Assembly (NCBI GenBank): GCA_016711285.1
Contig: JADJTG010000016.1
Coordinates: 62,001-126,000, forward strand
Source of the DNA: Sphingobacteriales bacterium
Lineage (GTDB): Bacteria > Bacteroidota > Bacteroidia > Chitinophagales > UBA2359
Length of the DNA: 64,000 bases
Direction: 5' to 3'
Position numbers and translations under genes: made by a program. Shown piece after piece: positions 33,299 to 42,358 of this stretch (position 1 is the stretch's first letter; each line of letters starts with the position of its first letter). Under the pieces are notes generated by a model. That model worked only from the letters and a program-made list of their open reading frames with translations, had not been told where the DNA came from and ran no database searches.

Positions 33299-35902
33299 TT
33301 ATGCCTCTTCGCTCTTGAATATCAGTTCATCTTGTTGTATATCAATTACAATGCGGGTATTTTTGCCAAATTCGCCGCCAATGATTTTTTTAGACAATAC
33401 ATTGACAATTTCTTTTTGTATGAGCCTTTTGAGGGGGCGTGCGCCGAATTGGGGGTCGTAGCCGTATTGTGCCAACCACGTTATGACTTCGGGTGTGTAA
33501 TGGAGGTTTAATCCATTTTGTAACATTATTTTTTTCAAACCTTGCATTTGTATAGCTACTATTTGCTGCATTTCGCTGCGCAATAAGGGCTGAAACATCA
33601 GTATTTCATCAATACGGTTCAAAAATTCGGGGCGTATAGATTTTTTGAGCAATTCCATCACTTCTACTCGGGTGCTTTCTACGATAGCCGCCAAATTATC
33701 TTTTTCTTCATCAATTTTTGAAAAATTTTCCTGTATCAAATGTGCTCCTAAGTTGGAGGTCATAATGATAATGGTGTTTTTAAAATTGACGGTGCGCCCT
33801 TTGTTGTCGGTGAGTCTGCCATCATCGAGTACCTGCAACAATACATTGAAGGTATCGGGGTGGGCTTTTTCTATTTCGTCAAGCAGCACCACCGAATAGG
33901 GTTTGCGGCGCACGGCTTCGGTGAGTTGCCCGCCCTCATCGTAGCCTACATAGCCCGGAGGCGCACCCACCAAGCGCGATACGCTGTGTTTTTCCTGATA
34001 TTCGCTCATATCAATCCGTATCAATGCTTGCTCGTCGTTGAACAGAAATTCTGCCAAAGCCTTGGCGAGTTCGGTTTTTCCTACACCGGTAGAGCCTAAA
34101 AATATAAACGAACCGATGGGTTTGCGGGGGTCTTGCAAACCGGCGCGGCTGCGGCGAATGGCATCGGATACGGCACTAATGGCGGCATCTTGCCCCACCA
34201 CGCGCTTGTGCAATTCGGCTTCGAGTGTCAATAATTTTTCGCGCTCGCTCTGCAACATGCGCGTCACCGGAATATGTGTCCATTTGGCGACAATTTCGGC
34301 GATGTTTTCGGCATTTACTTCTTCTTTTACCAACCGCTGATTTTCTTCGTCTGCCAATTGATCTTGCAGTTCCACCACTTTGTTTTCGGCTTCTTTGATG
34401 CGCCCGTAGCGCAATTCCGCCACACGTCCGTAGTTACCTTCGCGCTCCAATTGTTCGGCTTGAAATTTATAATCTTCTATTTTTCTTTTTTCGGCTTGTA
34501 TGGCTTCTATAATTTCGCGCTCGGCTTTCCATTTTGCCAAAAAAGTATCTCGTTTTTCGCTCAGGTCGGCAATTTGGGCAGCGATGCGCTCCACTTTTTC
34601 GTCATTGTTTTCGCGTTTGAGGGCTTCGCGCTCAATTTCCAACTGTGTAATTTTGCGGTTGAGTTCGTCCAATTCTTCGGGTACGGAGTTCATCTCCAAA
34701 CGGAGTTTGGCGGCAGCTTCATCAATGAGGTCAATGGCTTTATCGGGCAGTTGGCGGTCGCTGATGTAGCGGTCGCTGAGTTCTACGGCAGCGATGATGG
34801 CTTCGTCTTTGATGCGCACTTTGTGGTGGTTTTCGTAGCGTTCTTTCAGCCCACGCAAAATAGAAATGGCATCTTCAACGGTAGGCTCATCAATGATAAC
34901 CTTTTGAAAACGGCGTTCTAAGGCTTTATCTTTTTCTATATATTTTTGATACTCGTCCAATGTAGTAGCACCGATAGCACGCAAGTCGCCGCGTGCCAGA
35001 GCGGGTTTGAGGATATTGGCGGCATCCATAGCACCTTCGGCAGCACCTGCGCCCACCAGTGTATGAATTTCATCAATAAACAAAATAAATTCGCCCTCGG
35101 AGGCAGTAATTTCTTTGACCACTCCTTTGAGGCGTTCTTCAAAATCGCCGCGATATTTTGCGCCTGCCATCAGTGCGCCCATATCTAAGGCAAAGATGCT
35201 TTTGGTTTTCAGGTTTTCGGGTACATCGCCGGTGACAATGCGGTGGGCGATGCCTTCGGCAATGGCGGTTTTTCCTACACCCGGTTCACCGACCAAAATG
35301 GGATTGTTTTTGGTGCGGCGGCTCAGAATATGGAGCACACGGCGTATTTCTTCATCGCGCCCGATGACGGGGTCGAGCTTGCCGCTACGGGCGAGGTCGT
35401 TGAGGTTGCGGGCGTATTTTTCTAAGGTTTGGTAGCGGTTTTCGGCGTTGGCATCGCTCACTTTTTCGCCTTTTCGCAGTTCGGCAATGGCTTTCTGAAC
35501 GGCGGCGGTGCTTAATCCGGCATCTTTGAGCAAACGCGACACGGGGTCATCGCTCTCCAAAATAGCCAGCAGCAAATGCTCTACACTCACAAACTCGTCG
35601 CCCATTGTTTTGGCGATTTGCTGGGCTTGCAGCAAAGCGCGATTGGCGGCGTTGGATAAATATTGTTGAGTGCCTCCCTGCACACGCGGAACAGACTCTA
35701 ATTGTTTGCCGATGATTTCGTTGATGCGGGCGGCGTTGATGCCCACTTTTTTGAAAATATACGCCAATACCGCTTCATCTTCATCTAAAAGAGCTTTAGC
35801 GATATGTGCCACTTCTATGCTGGAATGTTGAAGATTAAAAGCCAAAGACTGTGCAGCAGCTATGGCTTCTTGTGCTTTAATGGTGAATTTATTGAGGTTC
35901 AT
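33299..35902 (-). CDS. clpB: ATP-dependent chaperone ClpB
   Basis: Hexameric disaggregase that works with DnaK to rescue aggregated proteins. The 867-residue protein has the N-terminal Clp repeat domain (about 1-145), AAA+ domain 1 with Walker A GEPGVGKTA and Walker B ILFIDEIHTL, the long coiled-coil middle domain that marks ClpB (about 400-525), and AAA+ domain 2 with GSTGVGKTE and VVLLDEIEKAHP. The C-terminal GARPLKRLIQKEI is the usual sensor-2 region. All catalytic motifs are intact. No CIRCE-like operator was recognised upstream. Confidence 0.97.
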   Translation of the reverse strand: MNLNKFTIKAQEAIAAAQSLAFNLQHSSIEVAHIAKALLDEDEAVLAYIFKKVGINAARINEIIGKQLESVPRVQGGTQQYLSNAANRALLQAQQIAKTMGDEFVSVEHLLLAILESDDPVSRLLKDAGLSTAAVQKAIAELRKGEKVSDANAENRYQTLEKYARNLNDLARSGKLDPVIGRDEEIRRVLHILSRRTKNNPILVGEPGVGKTAIAEGIAHRIVTGDVPENLKTKSIFALDMGALMAGAKYRGDFEERLKGVVKEITASEGEFILFIDEIHTLVGAGAAEGAMDAANILKPALARGDLRAIGATTLDEYQKYIEKDKALERRFQKVIIDEPTVEDAISILRGLKERYENHHKVRIKDEAIIAAVELSDRYISDRQLPDKAIDLIDEAAAKLRLEMNSVPEELDELNRKITQLEIEREALKRENNDEKVERIAAQIADLSEKRDTFLAKWKAEREIIEAIQAEKRKIEDYKFQAEQLEREGNYGRVAELRYGRIKEAENKVVELQDQLADEENQRLVKEEVNAENIAEIVAKWTHIPVTRMLQSEREKLLTLEAELHKRVVGQDAAISAVSDAIRRSRAGLQDPRKPIGSFIFLGSTGVGKTELAKALAEFLFNDEQALIRIDMSEYQEKHSVSRLVGAPPGYVGYDEGGQLTEAVRRKPYSVVLLDEIEKAHPDTFNVLLQVLDDGRLTDNKGRTVNFKNTIIIMTSNLGAHLIQENFSKIDEEKDNLAAIVESTRVEVMELLKKSIRPEFLNRIDEILMFQPLLRSEMQQIVAIQMQGLKKIMLQNGLNLHYTPEVITWLAQYGYDPQFGARPLKRLIQKEIVNVLSKKIIGGEFGKNTRIVIDIQQDELIFKSEEA

Positions 35903-36077
35903 ATATATTGAGGAGTTGATTTTTTAGTTATTGATTGAATCTATCATCAAACATATATCAAAATACATACCGCCCCCAAAATAGCGACAAAACGACTGTT
36001 CTTTAATAAAGAGAACTGCAAAAATGACAGTTTTGTTCCAAATTTGGCAAAATTGCTGCGATTCTACTTAAAATCAT

Positions 36078-36110
36078 AAAAACCGCTAAAAATGATTTTA
36101 ACGGCTTTTT
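36078..36110 (-). terminator. Probable terminator after the small ORF
   Basis: Imperfect inverted repeat aaaaaccgctaaaa / ttttaacggcttttt with an A/T-rich base, 24 bp after the stop of the 33-codon ORF. The stem has one bulge and one mismatch, so it is weaker than the others in the window. Confidence 0.55.
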
Positions 36111-36133
36111 ATGAACGATTTTTGTTTTTACTG

Positions 36134-36235
36134 CTATACTTTCAAACAAAAACTTTTGAGGGTTTGAGCCGATGCGTGCTGCTGAAAATACAGACCGACA
36201 ACAAAAAAACAGAAATATAGTAGAGTGTGTTTCAT
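36134..36235 (-). CDS. Tiny secreted-peptide ORF (33 codons)
   Basis: ATG at 36235 opens a frame of 33 codons ending in TAG. Residues 1-23 read as a complete signal peptide (MKHTLLYFCFFVVGLYFQQH then ASA) with a good cleavage site before Gln-Thr. The mature part would be only about 10 residues (QTLKSFCLKV). It lies 68 bp after the CHU_C gene on the same strand and is followed by a hairpin. It may be a true secreted micropeptide or, more likely, the surviving 5' end of a lost secreted-protein gene. Confidence 0.35.
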   Translation of the reverse strand: MKHTLLYFCFFVVGLYFQQHASAQTLKSFCLKV

Positions 36236-36303
36236 GGTGTTTTGAATATGGGGGGTTAAAATTGTAAAATATAATAAATTAATTAAAAAAATTCATATTA
36301 TTA

Positions 36304-37443
36304 TCAGCGCAATAAGGTGACATTGCCGCCGTCTTGAATATTCGGATTTGCAGTGCTGCCCTCCAAGCGATAGCTGATACGATATACATATACACCCACC
36401 GGTTGCGGCTTGCCTCCATAAGTGCCGTCCCAAACGGCGGCGGGGTCGCTGCTTTCAAATACTTTTTCGCCATAGCGGTTGTATATCGCCAAATGGTATT
36501 GGCTTATCCACTCGCTCAGGCTCGCCTTGAACAGTGTGCCGAAGGTGTCGTTGTAGCCATCGCCGTTGGGCGAAAAACCCGTAGGCAGAAAATGCCCCCC
36601 GCAAGGCTCAAAAGTAAGGTGATAGGCGGTGATGCGGTCGCAAGCGGTAGCCAAGCGCAGGGTATCGTAGTAGATGCCGCTTTCGGTGTAGCTCCGATTG
36701 CCGATGCGCACCACAGAATCGCTGCAAACGCGCCAATGCTGCGGGTCGGTGTATTCAAATACATTTTCGTAAGAGATGGAGTCTATCTCTACATTATAAA
36801 GATGTTCTCCTTGCGCACTAAATCCGAAAGCACCCGCTTCGCGCAGCGAGCTGTCTGCTACATAGAGGAGTTCTTCGCCATCGAAGGTCAGGCGGATACC
36901 CCAGTCGCAACTGCGTTGCAGTTCTATATCGTACCAAATATCTTCTTTATATGCCCAACTGAGCGATTGCAACAGCGTGGTGTCGCCGTTAACTACCTTA
37001 TGCAGAGCAATGTTTTGCTTGTCGGCAAATAGGAGCGTATCGTACAAGCCCCCTACATAAAAATCAAAATGAATGAAATAAAAATTATCCCAATCAATAT
37101 GTTGAAAAATGAGGCTGCTGCGATTGAGAACATAATTTTCTGTATTAAATGCAGCACTGTATTTATATTGGATAGTGCCGAAATTGCTCTTGTTTTTGCT
37201 GAGGCAATATGCCAATTCCGGATCGGCATCTAAATAAATAGGTAAGTAAATAAGTTCTCTACCTTCAGAAACTGTTGAAGAACCAGAGAAAACATGTTTC
37301 ATCTCCTCCCAAAAATTTCCTTCAAATTCTTCGGGTACATTGGGGTCATAGTTGCTGGCATAATCGGCTTCTACTTGGGCGTGCAGGGGCGGTGGCACAA
37401 AAAGCAGCAGATAAAGCAACAAAAATTTTAATAAGTAGTACAT
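36304..37443 (-). CDS. Secreted protein with CHU_C (T9SS type B) C-terminal domain
   Basis: Surface-exported protein of 379 residues. A signal peptide (MYYLLKFLLLYLLLFVPPPL then HAQ) is followed by a lectin/glucanase-like beta-sandwich of about 200 residues (NFYFIHFDFYVGGLYD, WYDIELQRSCDWGIRLTFDG), which I recognise only as a concanavalin-type fold. The C-terminal domain begins LPTGFSPNGDGYNDTFG and continues HLAIYNRYGEKVFESSD, AVWDGTYGGKPQPVGVYVY: the gliding-motility-associated CHU_C domain that targets proteins to the T9SS. The ligand is unknown. Confidence 0.87.
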   Translation of the reverse strand: MYYLLKFLLLYLLLFVPPPLHAQVEADYASNYDPNVPEEFEGNFWEEMKHVFSGSSTVSEGRELIYLPIYLDADPELAYCLSKNKSNFGTIQYKYSAAFNTENYVLNRSSLIFQHIDWDNFYFIHFDFYVGGLYDTLLFADKQNIALHKVVNGDTTLLQSLSWAYKEDIWYDIELQRSCDWGIRLTFDGEELLYVADSSLREAGAFGFSAQGEHLYNVEIDSISYENVFEYTDPQHWRVCSDSVVRIGNRSYTESGIYYDTLRLATACDRITAYHLTFEPCGGHFLPTGFSPNGDGYNDTFGTLFKASLSEWISQYHLAIYNRYGEKVFESSDPAAVWDGTYGGKPQPVGVYVYRISYRLEGSTANPNIQDGGNVTLLR

Positions 37444-37546
37444 TGTATTGTTTTTATTGGTAGAAAATTACAAACAATCACAGTTTTTGGAAATGACATA
37501 TCCTGTTGCACCGCCGTTGTAAAAAATAATTTCTTTAACTTTTGCC

Positions 37547-38444
37547 TCAGCTGATTCCTTGTAGGGGCAGAGGGTGAAAACAAGTATTTTGTTTTTGCAA
37601 TATTTTTTCTGCATCACTACAGTACACCACATCGCAATCCATCTTTTTATAAGCAACTACTTTTTTAATCCCTTTATTTTGATAAATAAGTGATAAATCG
37701 GCAAAATATTGAGCTACTTGCTCGGCTTTGGCTACTTGGTTGGCTTGGAACAAACAATCCGCATCAAAAAGGTCAATGGCTAAGAATCCGTTTAGTCTTG
37801 AACGTTTTTTTCATTGGTAACCACCAAAGGACGCGTGTTTTTCTCTGCCCAGCCGTAATAGGAGGTGGGTCTTTCACTTATCGAAAACTCGTCGTACATC
37901 AAAACGGCGGTGGTATCATCAGCTACCAAAAGTTGCTCTTTTAAGTCTGTAACAAAGGCTTTTGTTTGTCTTTATCGGCATTGCCATAATCAAAATGGGC
38001 TTTCTGGTGGCTCAGATTTAAGCGTTCCAATAAGTCATAAATGCCTGATTTATAAACTACTCCATAGGTGGCTTTCAGGTAGGCTTTCATTTCGTTGCCT
38101 GTCCAAATATTCCCCTTTAAACCTACCTCCGAGGGACGTTTATTTAAAACAACTTCCTTAAAATCAGACATTTGAAACTCGCTTAGTTGGCTGGGTTGTT
38201 TTCGCTCAACCCGCTTGCATAATTGCTCAAAGCCGCCCATAATATACTCATTGATATATTTACGCACACTTTGCCAATGTACCTTCAATTCCAAAGGGAT
38301 TTCTTTAAATTCTTTCCCTTGATTATACAGAAAAACGCAACGCAATTTCCTGCGTATGTATTCTATTTAATGACGATGATAATACTTCTGGTATTCTTTT
38401 ACGTCAAATCCTCTTTGTTCAAATTTTGTTCTACTATAGCCCAT
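37547..38444 (-). pseudogene. Degenerate IS630-family transposase
   Basis: Remnant of a winged-helix plus DDE transposase on the minus strand. ATG at 38444 starts MGYSRTKFEQRGFDVKEYQK; an in-frame TAA at 38367-38369 breaks it after 25 codons. The same frame continues as the helix-turn-helix part (IRRKLRCVFLYNQGKEFKEI, then VHWQSVRKYINEY) to 37941. One base lost near 37961 shifts to the DDE_3 part, with AVLMYDEFSISERPTSYYGW and KNTRPLVVTNEK. Another shift near 37808 leads to LNGFLAIDLF and EQVAQYFADLSLIY. The following LDN catalytic segment is not recognisable. No terminal inverted repeats were found. It is clearly nonfunctional. Confidence 0.8.
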
Positions 38445-38499
38445 AACACAAAATTATAAAATATTAACCAAATGGGAGTAATTCGTTCTTCGATGAAGA

Positions 38500-38515
38500 T
38501 ACCTTTGTATCTTTG
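38500..38515 (+). promoter_or_regulatory. Two abutting -7 boxes upstream of menC
   Basis: TACCTTTG (38500-38507) is immediately followed by TATCTTTG (38508-38515), both TAnnTTTG, 30-45 bp before the menC ATG at 38545. No TTG at -33 spacing was found for either. Confidence 0.45.
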
Positions 38516-38544
38516 TACTTTTCAACAACAACATCGTTGCCCCT

Positions 38545-39579
38545 ATGCCCTTCATTGCTCGCTACCAACGCCACCGCCTTGAGTTGCTGCGCCCCGCCGG
38601 TACTTCGCGTGGCTATTTGGAGCACAAAGACACTTGGCTGCTGCACCTCCAACACCGCCATCAACCGCAAATTTGGGGCTGTGGAGAAGCCGCCCCCCTC
38701 ATTGGTTTGAGCATAGATGCACACGCCGGCTTTGAAAACAAAATTGCCGAAGTCTGCGACCACATCAACGATTATCTGCCGCAATTGCACGAGCGTTTAA
38801 CGGATTTTCCCGCCCTTCGCTTCGCTTTGGAAAGTGCTCTGCGCGATGTGCAAAACGGCGGCAGGGCTTTGTATTTTCCTTCGCCTTTTACCGAAAATCG
38901 GGCGGGTATCGCTATCAACGGACTCATTTGGATGGGCGATATTCCTTATTTACAAGTACAAATAGAAGAAAAATTGCAGCAGGGCTACACTTGCCTCAAA
39001 ATGAAAGTGGGCGCACTCCGCTTCGCCGATGAGTTGGAGGTGCTGCAAAAGGTGCGCCGCCGTTTTCCGAAAGAACAATTGGAAATTCGCGTAGATGCCA
39101 ACGGTGCTTTCAGCCCTTGCGCCGCTATTTACCATTTGGAGCAATTGGCGGATTTGGATATTCATTCCATCGAGCAGCCCATTGCACCCAAAAATTGGCG
39201 TGCTATGGCTGATTTGTGCCGCAATTCGTCTTTGGCGGTGGCTTTGGACGAAGAACTCATCGGCGTGTCGTCGTCTGCCGAGCAACAACAGCTTTTAGAT
39301 GAAATACAGCCGCAGTATATCGTTCTCAAGCCCACCTTTTTGGGCGGTTGGGCAGCAACGGAACAATGGATACAGTGGGCAAAGGAGCGCAATATTGCTT
39401 GGTGGGTAACTTCGGCGTTGGAAGGCAATGTGGGCTTAAATGCGTTGGCTCAATGGACGTTTACACTCAATAATCCTCTGCCGCAGGGTTTGGGTACCGG
39501 ACAATTATATCGCAACAATTTTGAGTCGCCGCTTTATATGAGCAAGGCTCGCCTTTGGCATCGCGCTCCGGCCACATAA
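38545..39579 (+). CDS. menC: o-Succinylbenzoate synthase
   Basis: Enolase-superfamily enzyme that dehydrates SHCHC to o-succinylbenzoate in menaquinone biosynthesis. The 344-residue protein has the expected active site: Lys152 and Lys154 in LKMKVG, metal ligands Asp184 (VDANGAF), Glu210 (SIEQP) and Asp235 (ALDEELIG), and Lys262 in IVLKPTFLGG. SALEGNVGLNALAQW and the PQGLGTG end are typical of Bacteroidota MenC. A dipeptide epimerase is the main alternative, but the C-terminal motifs favour MenC. It is the only + strand gene in the right-hand half, and no other men gene is adjacent. Confidence 0.87.
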   Translation: MPFIARYQRHRLELLRPAGTSRGYLEHKDTWLLHLQHRHQPQIWGCGEAAPLIGLSIDAHAGFENKIAEVCDHINDYLPQLHERLTDFPALRFALESALRDVQNGGRALYFPSPFTENRAGIAINGLIWMGDIPYLQVQIEEKLQQGYTCLKMKVGALRFADELEVLQKVRRRFPKEQLEIRVDANGAFSPCAAIYHLEQLADLDIHSIEQPIAPKNWRAMADLCRNSSLAVALDEELIGVSSSAEQQQLLDEIQPQYIVLKPTFLGGWAATEQWIQWAKERNIAWWVTSALEGNVGLNALAQWTFTLNNPLPQGLGTGQLYRNNFESPLYMSKARLWHRAPAT

Positions 39580-39697
39580 ATAAAAAAAGCTGCCGCCCAC
39601 GCTGTTCGGCTTGGACGGCAACTACACTTAACAACTTATTTTATGAGAAAACTTTTATTTTAAAAAAAATAAATACGATAAAAAAACATTGCAATTT

Positions 39698-40732
39698 CTA
39701 AAATCCGATAATATTCAATCCTACCGAAATGGGATAGTATTCCATAGTAGCAGGGCGTTCACTTTCTTTGAATAATTCGGTAAGAGCATATTTTGCATAA
39801 AAATTAAACATTCTGCCATAGCCAATTTCGCCCAACAATCCATAGCTCAAACGGTTGAGGTGTAAGCCGTCTTCTTCTTTGTGTTTTTCGTTGTTGCCGG
39901 TTTTGTATTTCAAATGTCCGCCCGTTACGATACCCATATAGCCGCCAACACCCAAATTAAAAGATTTACCTTTTTTGTAAGCATTACTTTCAAAACTCAG
40001 CATTAAAGGCACATATAAAGTAGAAGTTGTGAGTTTTACTTTTTTGTAACCGTCTTCGCGACTTGGTAACGCGATTACTTCTACCTGCGATACCGAAGCG
40101 GTGGGGCTGTCTTGCAACCAGATATTTTTTTCAAAGCGATAATTGTTAAAGCCGTAGGTCAAACCGTATTTCAAAAATAATTTGTGCTGGATTAAATTCA
40201 GGCGTTGCTGAATCAGGTGCAAATTGGCTTCAACAGATTTGGCTTTTAACTCCATCGTTGTGCCGTTTTCCAATACAGGTAAATCCAATTTTCCGTCATA
40301 CAACAATCCGTTCCAGCCCAAATCAAGCAACAAAAAGCGTGTTTTTAGGTTTTTTTTCTTTTTGTTTTTGAATAAAGATTTCAAAGCACCTTCATCTGAA
40401 AAATCTTTTTCTTCTTCTATTACAATATCTTTATGATAGTTGTGTTCGTGTATTTCCTCCTCTGTTTCATTTATTTCTTCTTCTATCTCCGATTCTATGA
40501 TTTTTTCTATGGTATCGCCAATGGCAGAGGCTATTCCTTTCTTGTCTTTTACCTGAATGGAAATATCCACACCGTTGTCGTCAATATTCAAACGAACAGT
40601 ATCGCCGTTTTCGGTAATGTGGAGTTTGACGGGTTTTTGGGGGTTTTCAGAGTCGGTTTGAGCTTGCAGGATTATAGCAGGCAGACTGCTCAAGCAAAGC
40701 GCGCACAACAAAACACGAAGGTAAGTTTTCAT
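39698..40732 (-). CDS. Outer-membrane beta-barrel protein (PorT-like) downstream of an anti-sigma gene
   Basis: Predicted outer-membrane protein of 344 residues. A signal peptide (1-25, ending IILQAQ) is followed by a short beta region, a strongly acidic stretch (IESEIEEEINETEEEIHEHN) and a Lys cluster. The second half has amphipathic strands ending in YYPISVGLNIIGF, a terminal aromatic residue expected of barrel proteins. It matches the general outer-membrane beta-barrel group annotated in Bacteroidota; function is unknown. It lies 7 bp after the anti-sigma gene, the third member of the sigma/anti-sigma/barrel module. Confidence 0.8.
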   Translation of the reverse strand: MKTYLRVLLCALCLSSLPAIILQAQTDSENPQKPVKLHITENGDTVRLNIDDNGVDISIQVKDKKGIASAIGDTIEKIIESEIEEEINETEEEIHEHNYHKDIVIEEEKDFSDEGALKSLFKNKKKKNLKTRFLLLDLGWNGLLYDGKLDLPVLENGTTMELKAKSVEANLHLIQQRLNLIQHKLFLKYGLTYGFNNYRFEKNIWLQDSPTASVSQVEVIALPSREDGYKKVKLTTSTLYVPLMLSFESNAYKKGKSFNLGVGGYMGIVTGGHLKYKTGNNEKHKEEDGLHLNRLSYGLLGEIGYGRMFNFYAKYALTELFKESERPATMEYYPISVGLNIIGF

Positions 40733-40739
40733 TTTTTTG

Positions 40740-41717
40740 TTAATTTTTCTTATTAATAAAGTATTGAATAATTGAATTTTTTGTTTGTATAGATACTGTC
40801 AGTTGTTCATTTTGCGGTAAATGCTGCGACCATTTTTCGGCTACGGCGGTGGGCACTAAGGCTTCATTGAGCTTTGCTAATATCACCCCACTCACCCCTT
40901 TCCGAAAATCGGGATAACTCTGTTGTTCTGTTTCTGTATCCAAAGTCGCCACTTTTTTAGGTTTTAGCAAATCGTTGCGCAGGTGCGGCTCCACAGATGC
41001 GAGTGCGGCAATGGCAAGCGGCTCTACGGTGTTCAGTTCGGGTAGGGCGGGTCTTGTAGTAGCGGCGGCGGCAAGCGTTGAAACAGCAGCAGACGACACA
41101 ATAAAAGCAGGAGCAACACTCTGTGGCAGTGGATTGTTATTTTGTGTAATTGTTATATCATTTATATCATTATTATCCGCTTTTTTGTTTGTACGGCGTT
41201 CAGCGATAGACAAGGCAGCAGAAGGCGGTATTTCAGCAACAGCTTCATCGTCTTTTTGCTGACTGACGGACTGTGTTCCGGCGGTTTTTTCTTTTTCCGG
41301 TGCGGCAATTGCAGTAGTAACAGACCTTTTATTTGCTCCATTTTCCGCCCGTGCGGGCTGTTCATCAAAAAAACGGGGTTGCACCATCGCCAGCAGCAGC
41401 CAAGCGGCGGCAATGCCCGTACTCAAGCCCCCTCCTATCCACGCCCACAACGGCAAAATACGGCGGTGGGCGGCGGCGGCTCGCGGAGCAGGCGGCGGTG
41501 CTTCGGCGGCTGCTGACGGCACAACGCGGCGCAATGTGTCTTTGCGTGTGTAGCGCAATGAAGTATCGGCTTGCAGACGGGTGGTGCGGTATTGCTCCAA
41601 TACAAGGCGATAATTCGGATTTTTTTGCAAAAAAAGCAATAAACGCTGCTCCTCCTGCTCGCTCAATTCGCCGTCTATGTAAGCGACTAATTGTTGTTCT
41701 ATCTCTTGTGCGGACAT
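40740..41717 (-). CDS. Putative transmembrane anti-sigma factor
   Basis: Likely inner-membrane regulator of the adjacent ECF sigma factor, 325 residues. The N-terminus (EIEQQLVAYIDGELSEQEEQ, LLLFLQKNPNYRLVLEQYR) matches the anti-sigma fold, without the zinc-binding His/Cys set. A single transmembrane helix lies at about 88-110 (LPLWAWIGGGLSTGIAAAWL), followed by a low-complexity Ala/Thr/Asn-rich periplasmic region and a C-terminal segment of unknown fold. It starts 33 bp after the sigma gene and is followed by the barrel gene, which supports the assignment. Confidence 0.8.
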   Translation of the reverse strand: MSAQEIEQQLVAYIDGELSEQEEQRLLLFLQKNPNYRLVLEQYRTTRLQADTSLRYTRKDTLRRVVPSAAAEAPPPAPRAAAAHRRILPLWAWIGGGLSTGIAAAWLLLAMVQPRFFDEQPARAENGANKRSVTTAIAAPEKEKTAGTQSVSQQKDDEAVAEIPPSAALSIAERRTNKKADNNDINDITITQNNNPLPQSVAPAFIVSSAAVSTLAAAATTRPALPELNTVEPLAIAALASVEPHLRNDLLKPKKVATLDTETEQQSYPDFRKGVSGVILAKLNEALVPTAVAEKWSQHLPQNEQLTVSIQTKNSIIQYFINKKN

Positions 41718-41750
41718 ATCGTTGCTTTTTTTTATGATTAATTTATTTTT

Positions 41751-42245
41751 TTAAGAATGACGAATTTGCTCCGATGCTACAATGTGTTGTTTGAGATGTC
41801 GGCGGGCGCGGAACAAATATACCTTCACCTGGCTGTCGCTGAGTTGGGCAATCTGAGCAATTTCTTCGTAAGAGTAACCCTCATAGTCGCGCAGCAATAC
41901 CAACGACTGATACAAAGGCGGCAGTTGCTGTAATGATTTTTCCAATAAATCCTGAAGATGATGCAAAGGCTCGGCTTCGGAGAGTTGGGCAGTTTCGGGT
42001 ATTTGATCCAATGGCACCAAAGGGCGTTTGCGCCGAAACATATCCATCATGGCGTGATAGGCTACTTTGAAAAAATAGTTTTTGGCTTGCTCAAAAATGA
42101 CGCTCTCGTGCGTGAGCCATACTTTTTCAAAAGTTATTTGCACCACATCATCGGCATCGGCTTCGTTGCGCAGCGTTTTCAGTGCGAAACGAAACAATTT
42201 GTCGGCATACAGCTCGACACATTCATTGTATTGATGCGGTGTCAT
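41751..42245 (-). CDS. ECF-type RNA polymerase sigma factor
   Basis: Sigma-70 family extracytoplasmic-function factor of 164 residues. Region 2 covers about 5-75 (YADKLFRFALKTLRNEADAD, DVVQITFEKVWL, then AYHAMMDMFRRKR). Region 4 covers about 105-155 (LPPLYQSLVLLRDYEGYSYE, EIAQIAQLSDSQVKVYLFRA). The linker is short, as in ECF factors. It heads a three-gene unit with an anti-sigma factor and an outer-membrane protein, so it probably responds to an envelope or surface signal. No recognisable autoregulatory promoter was found in the 113 bp upstream. Confidence 0.92.
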   Translation of the reverse strand: MTPHQYNECVELYADKLFRFALKTLRNEADADDVVQITFEKVWLTHESVIFEQAKNYFFKVAYHAMMDMFRRKRPLVPLDQIPETAQLSEAEPLHHLQDLLEKSLQQLPPLYQSLVLLRDYEGYSYEEIAQIAQLSDSQVKVYLFRARRHLKQHIVASEQIRHS

Positions 42246-42358
42246 TTGTAAGCTATTACGCCGCCGCCGCCCTAAAAGTTACAAACAATGAAAAAAAAAA
42301 TTCAAATGTGTAAAAAATTGAAAAGACGGGTGAATTAAAGGATATTTTCGTTAAAGAA

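Larger units (their letters stand above)
35903..36303. other. Intergenic region between clpB and the CHU_C gene
   Basis: Apart from the 33-codon secreted-peptide frame (36134-36235) and the hairpin at 36078-36110 described separately, the rest, next to clpB, holds no recognised motif. A short palindrome ccaaatttgg lies near 36040. Confidence 0.5.

Noticed and set aside
34274..34921. 215-codon + strand frame inside clpB
   Set aside because: Antisense shadow; Phe/Val/Gly-rich composition mirrors the clpB codon pattern.
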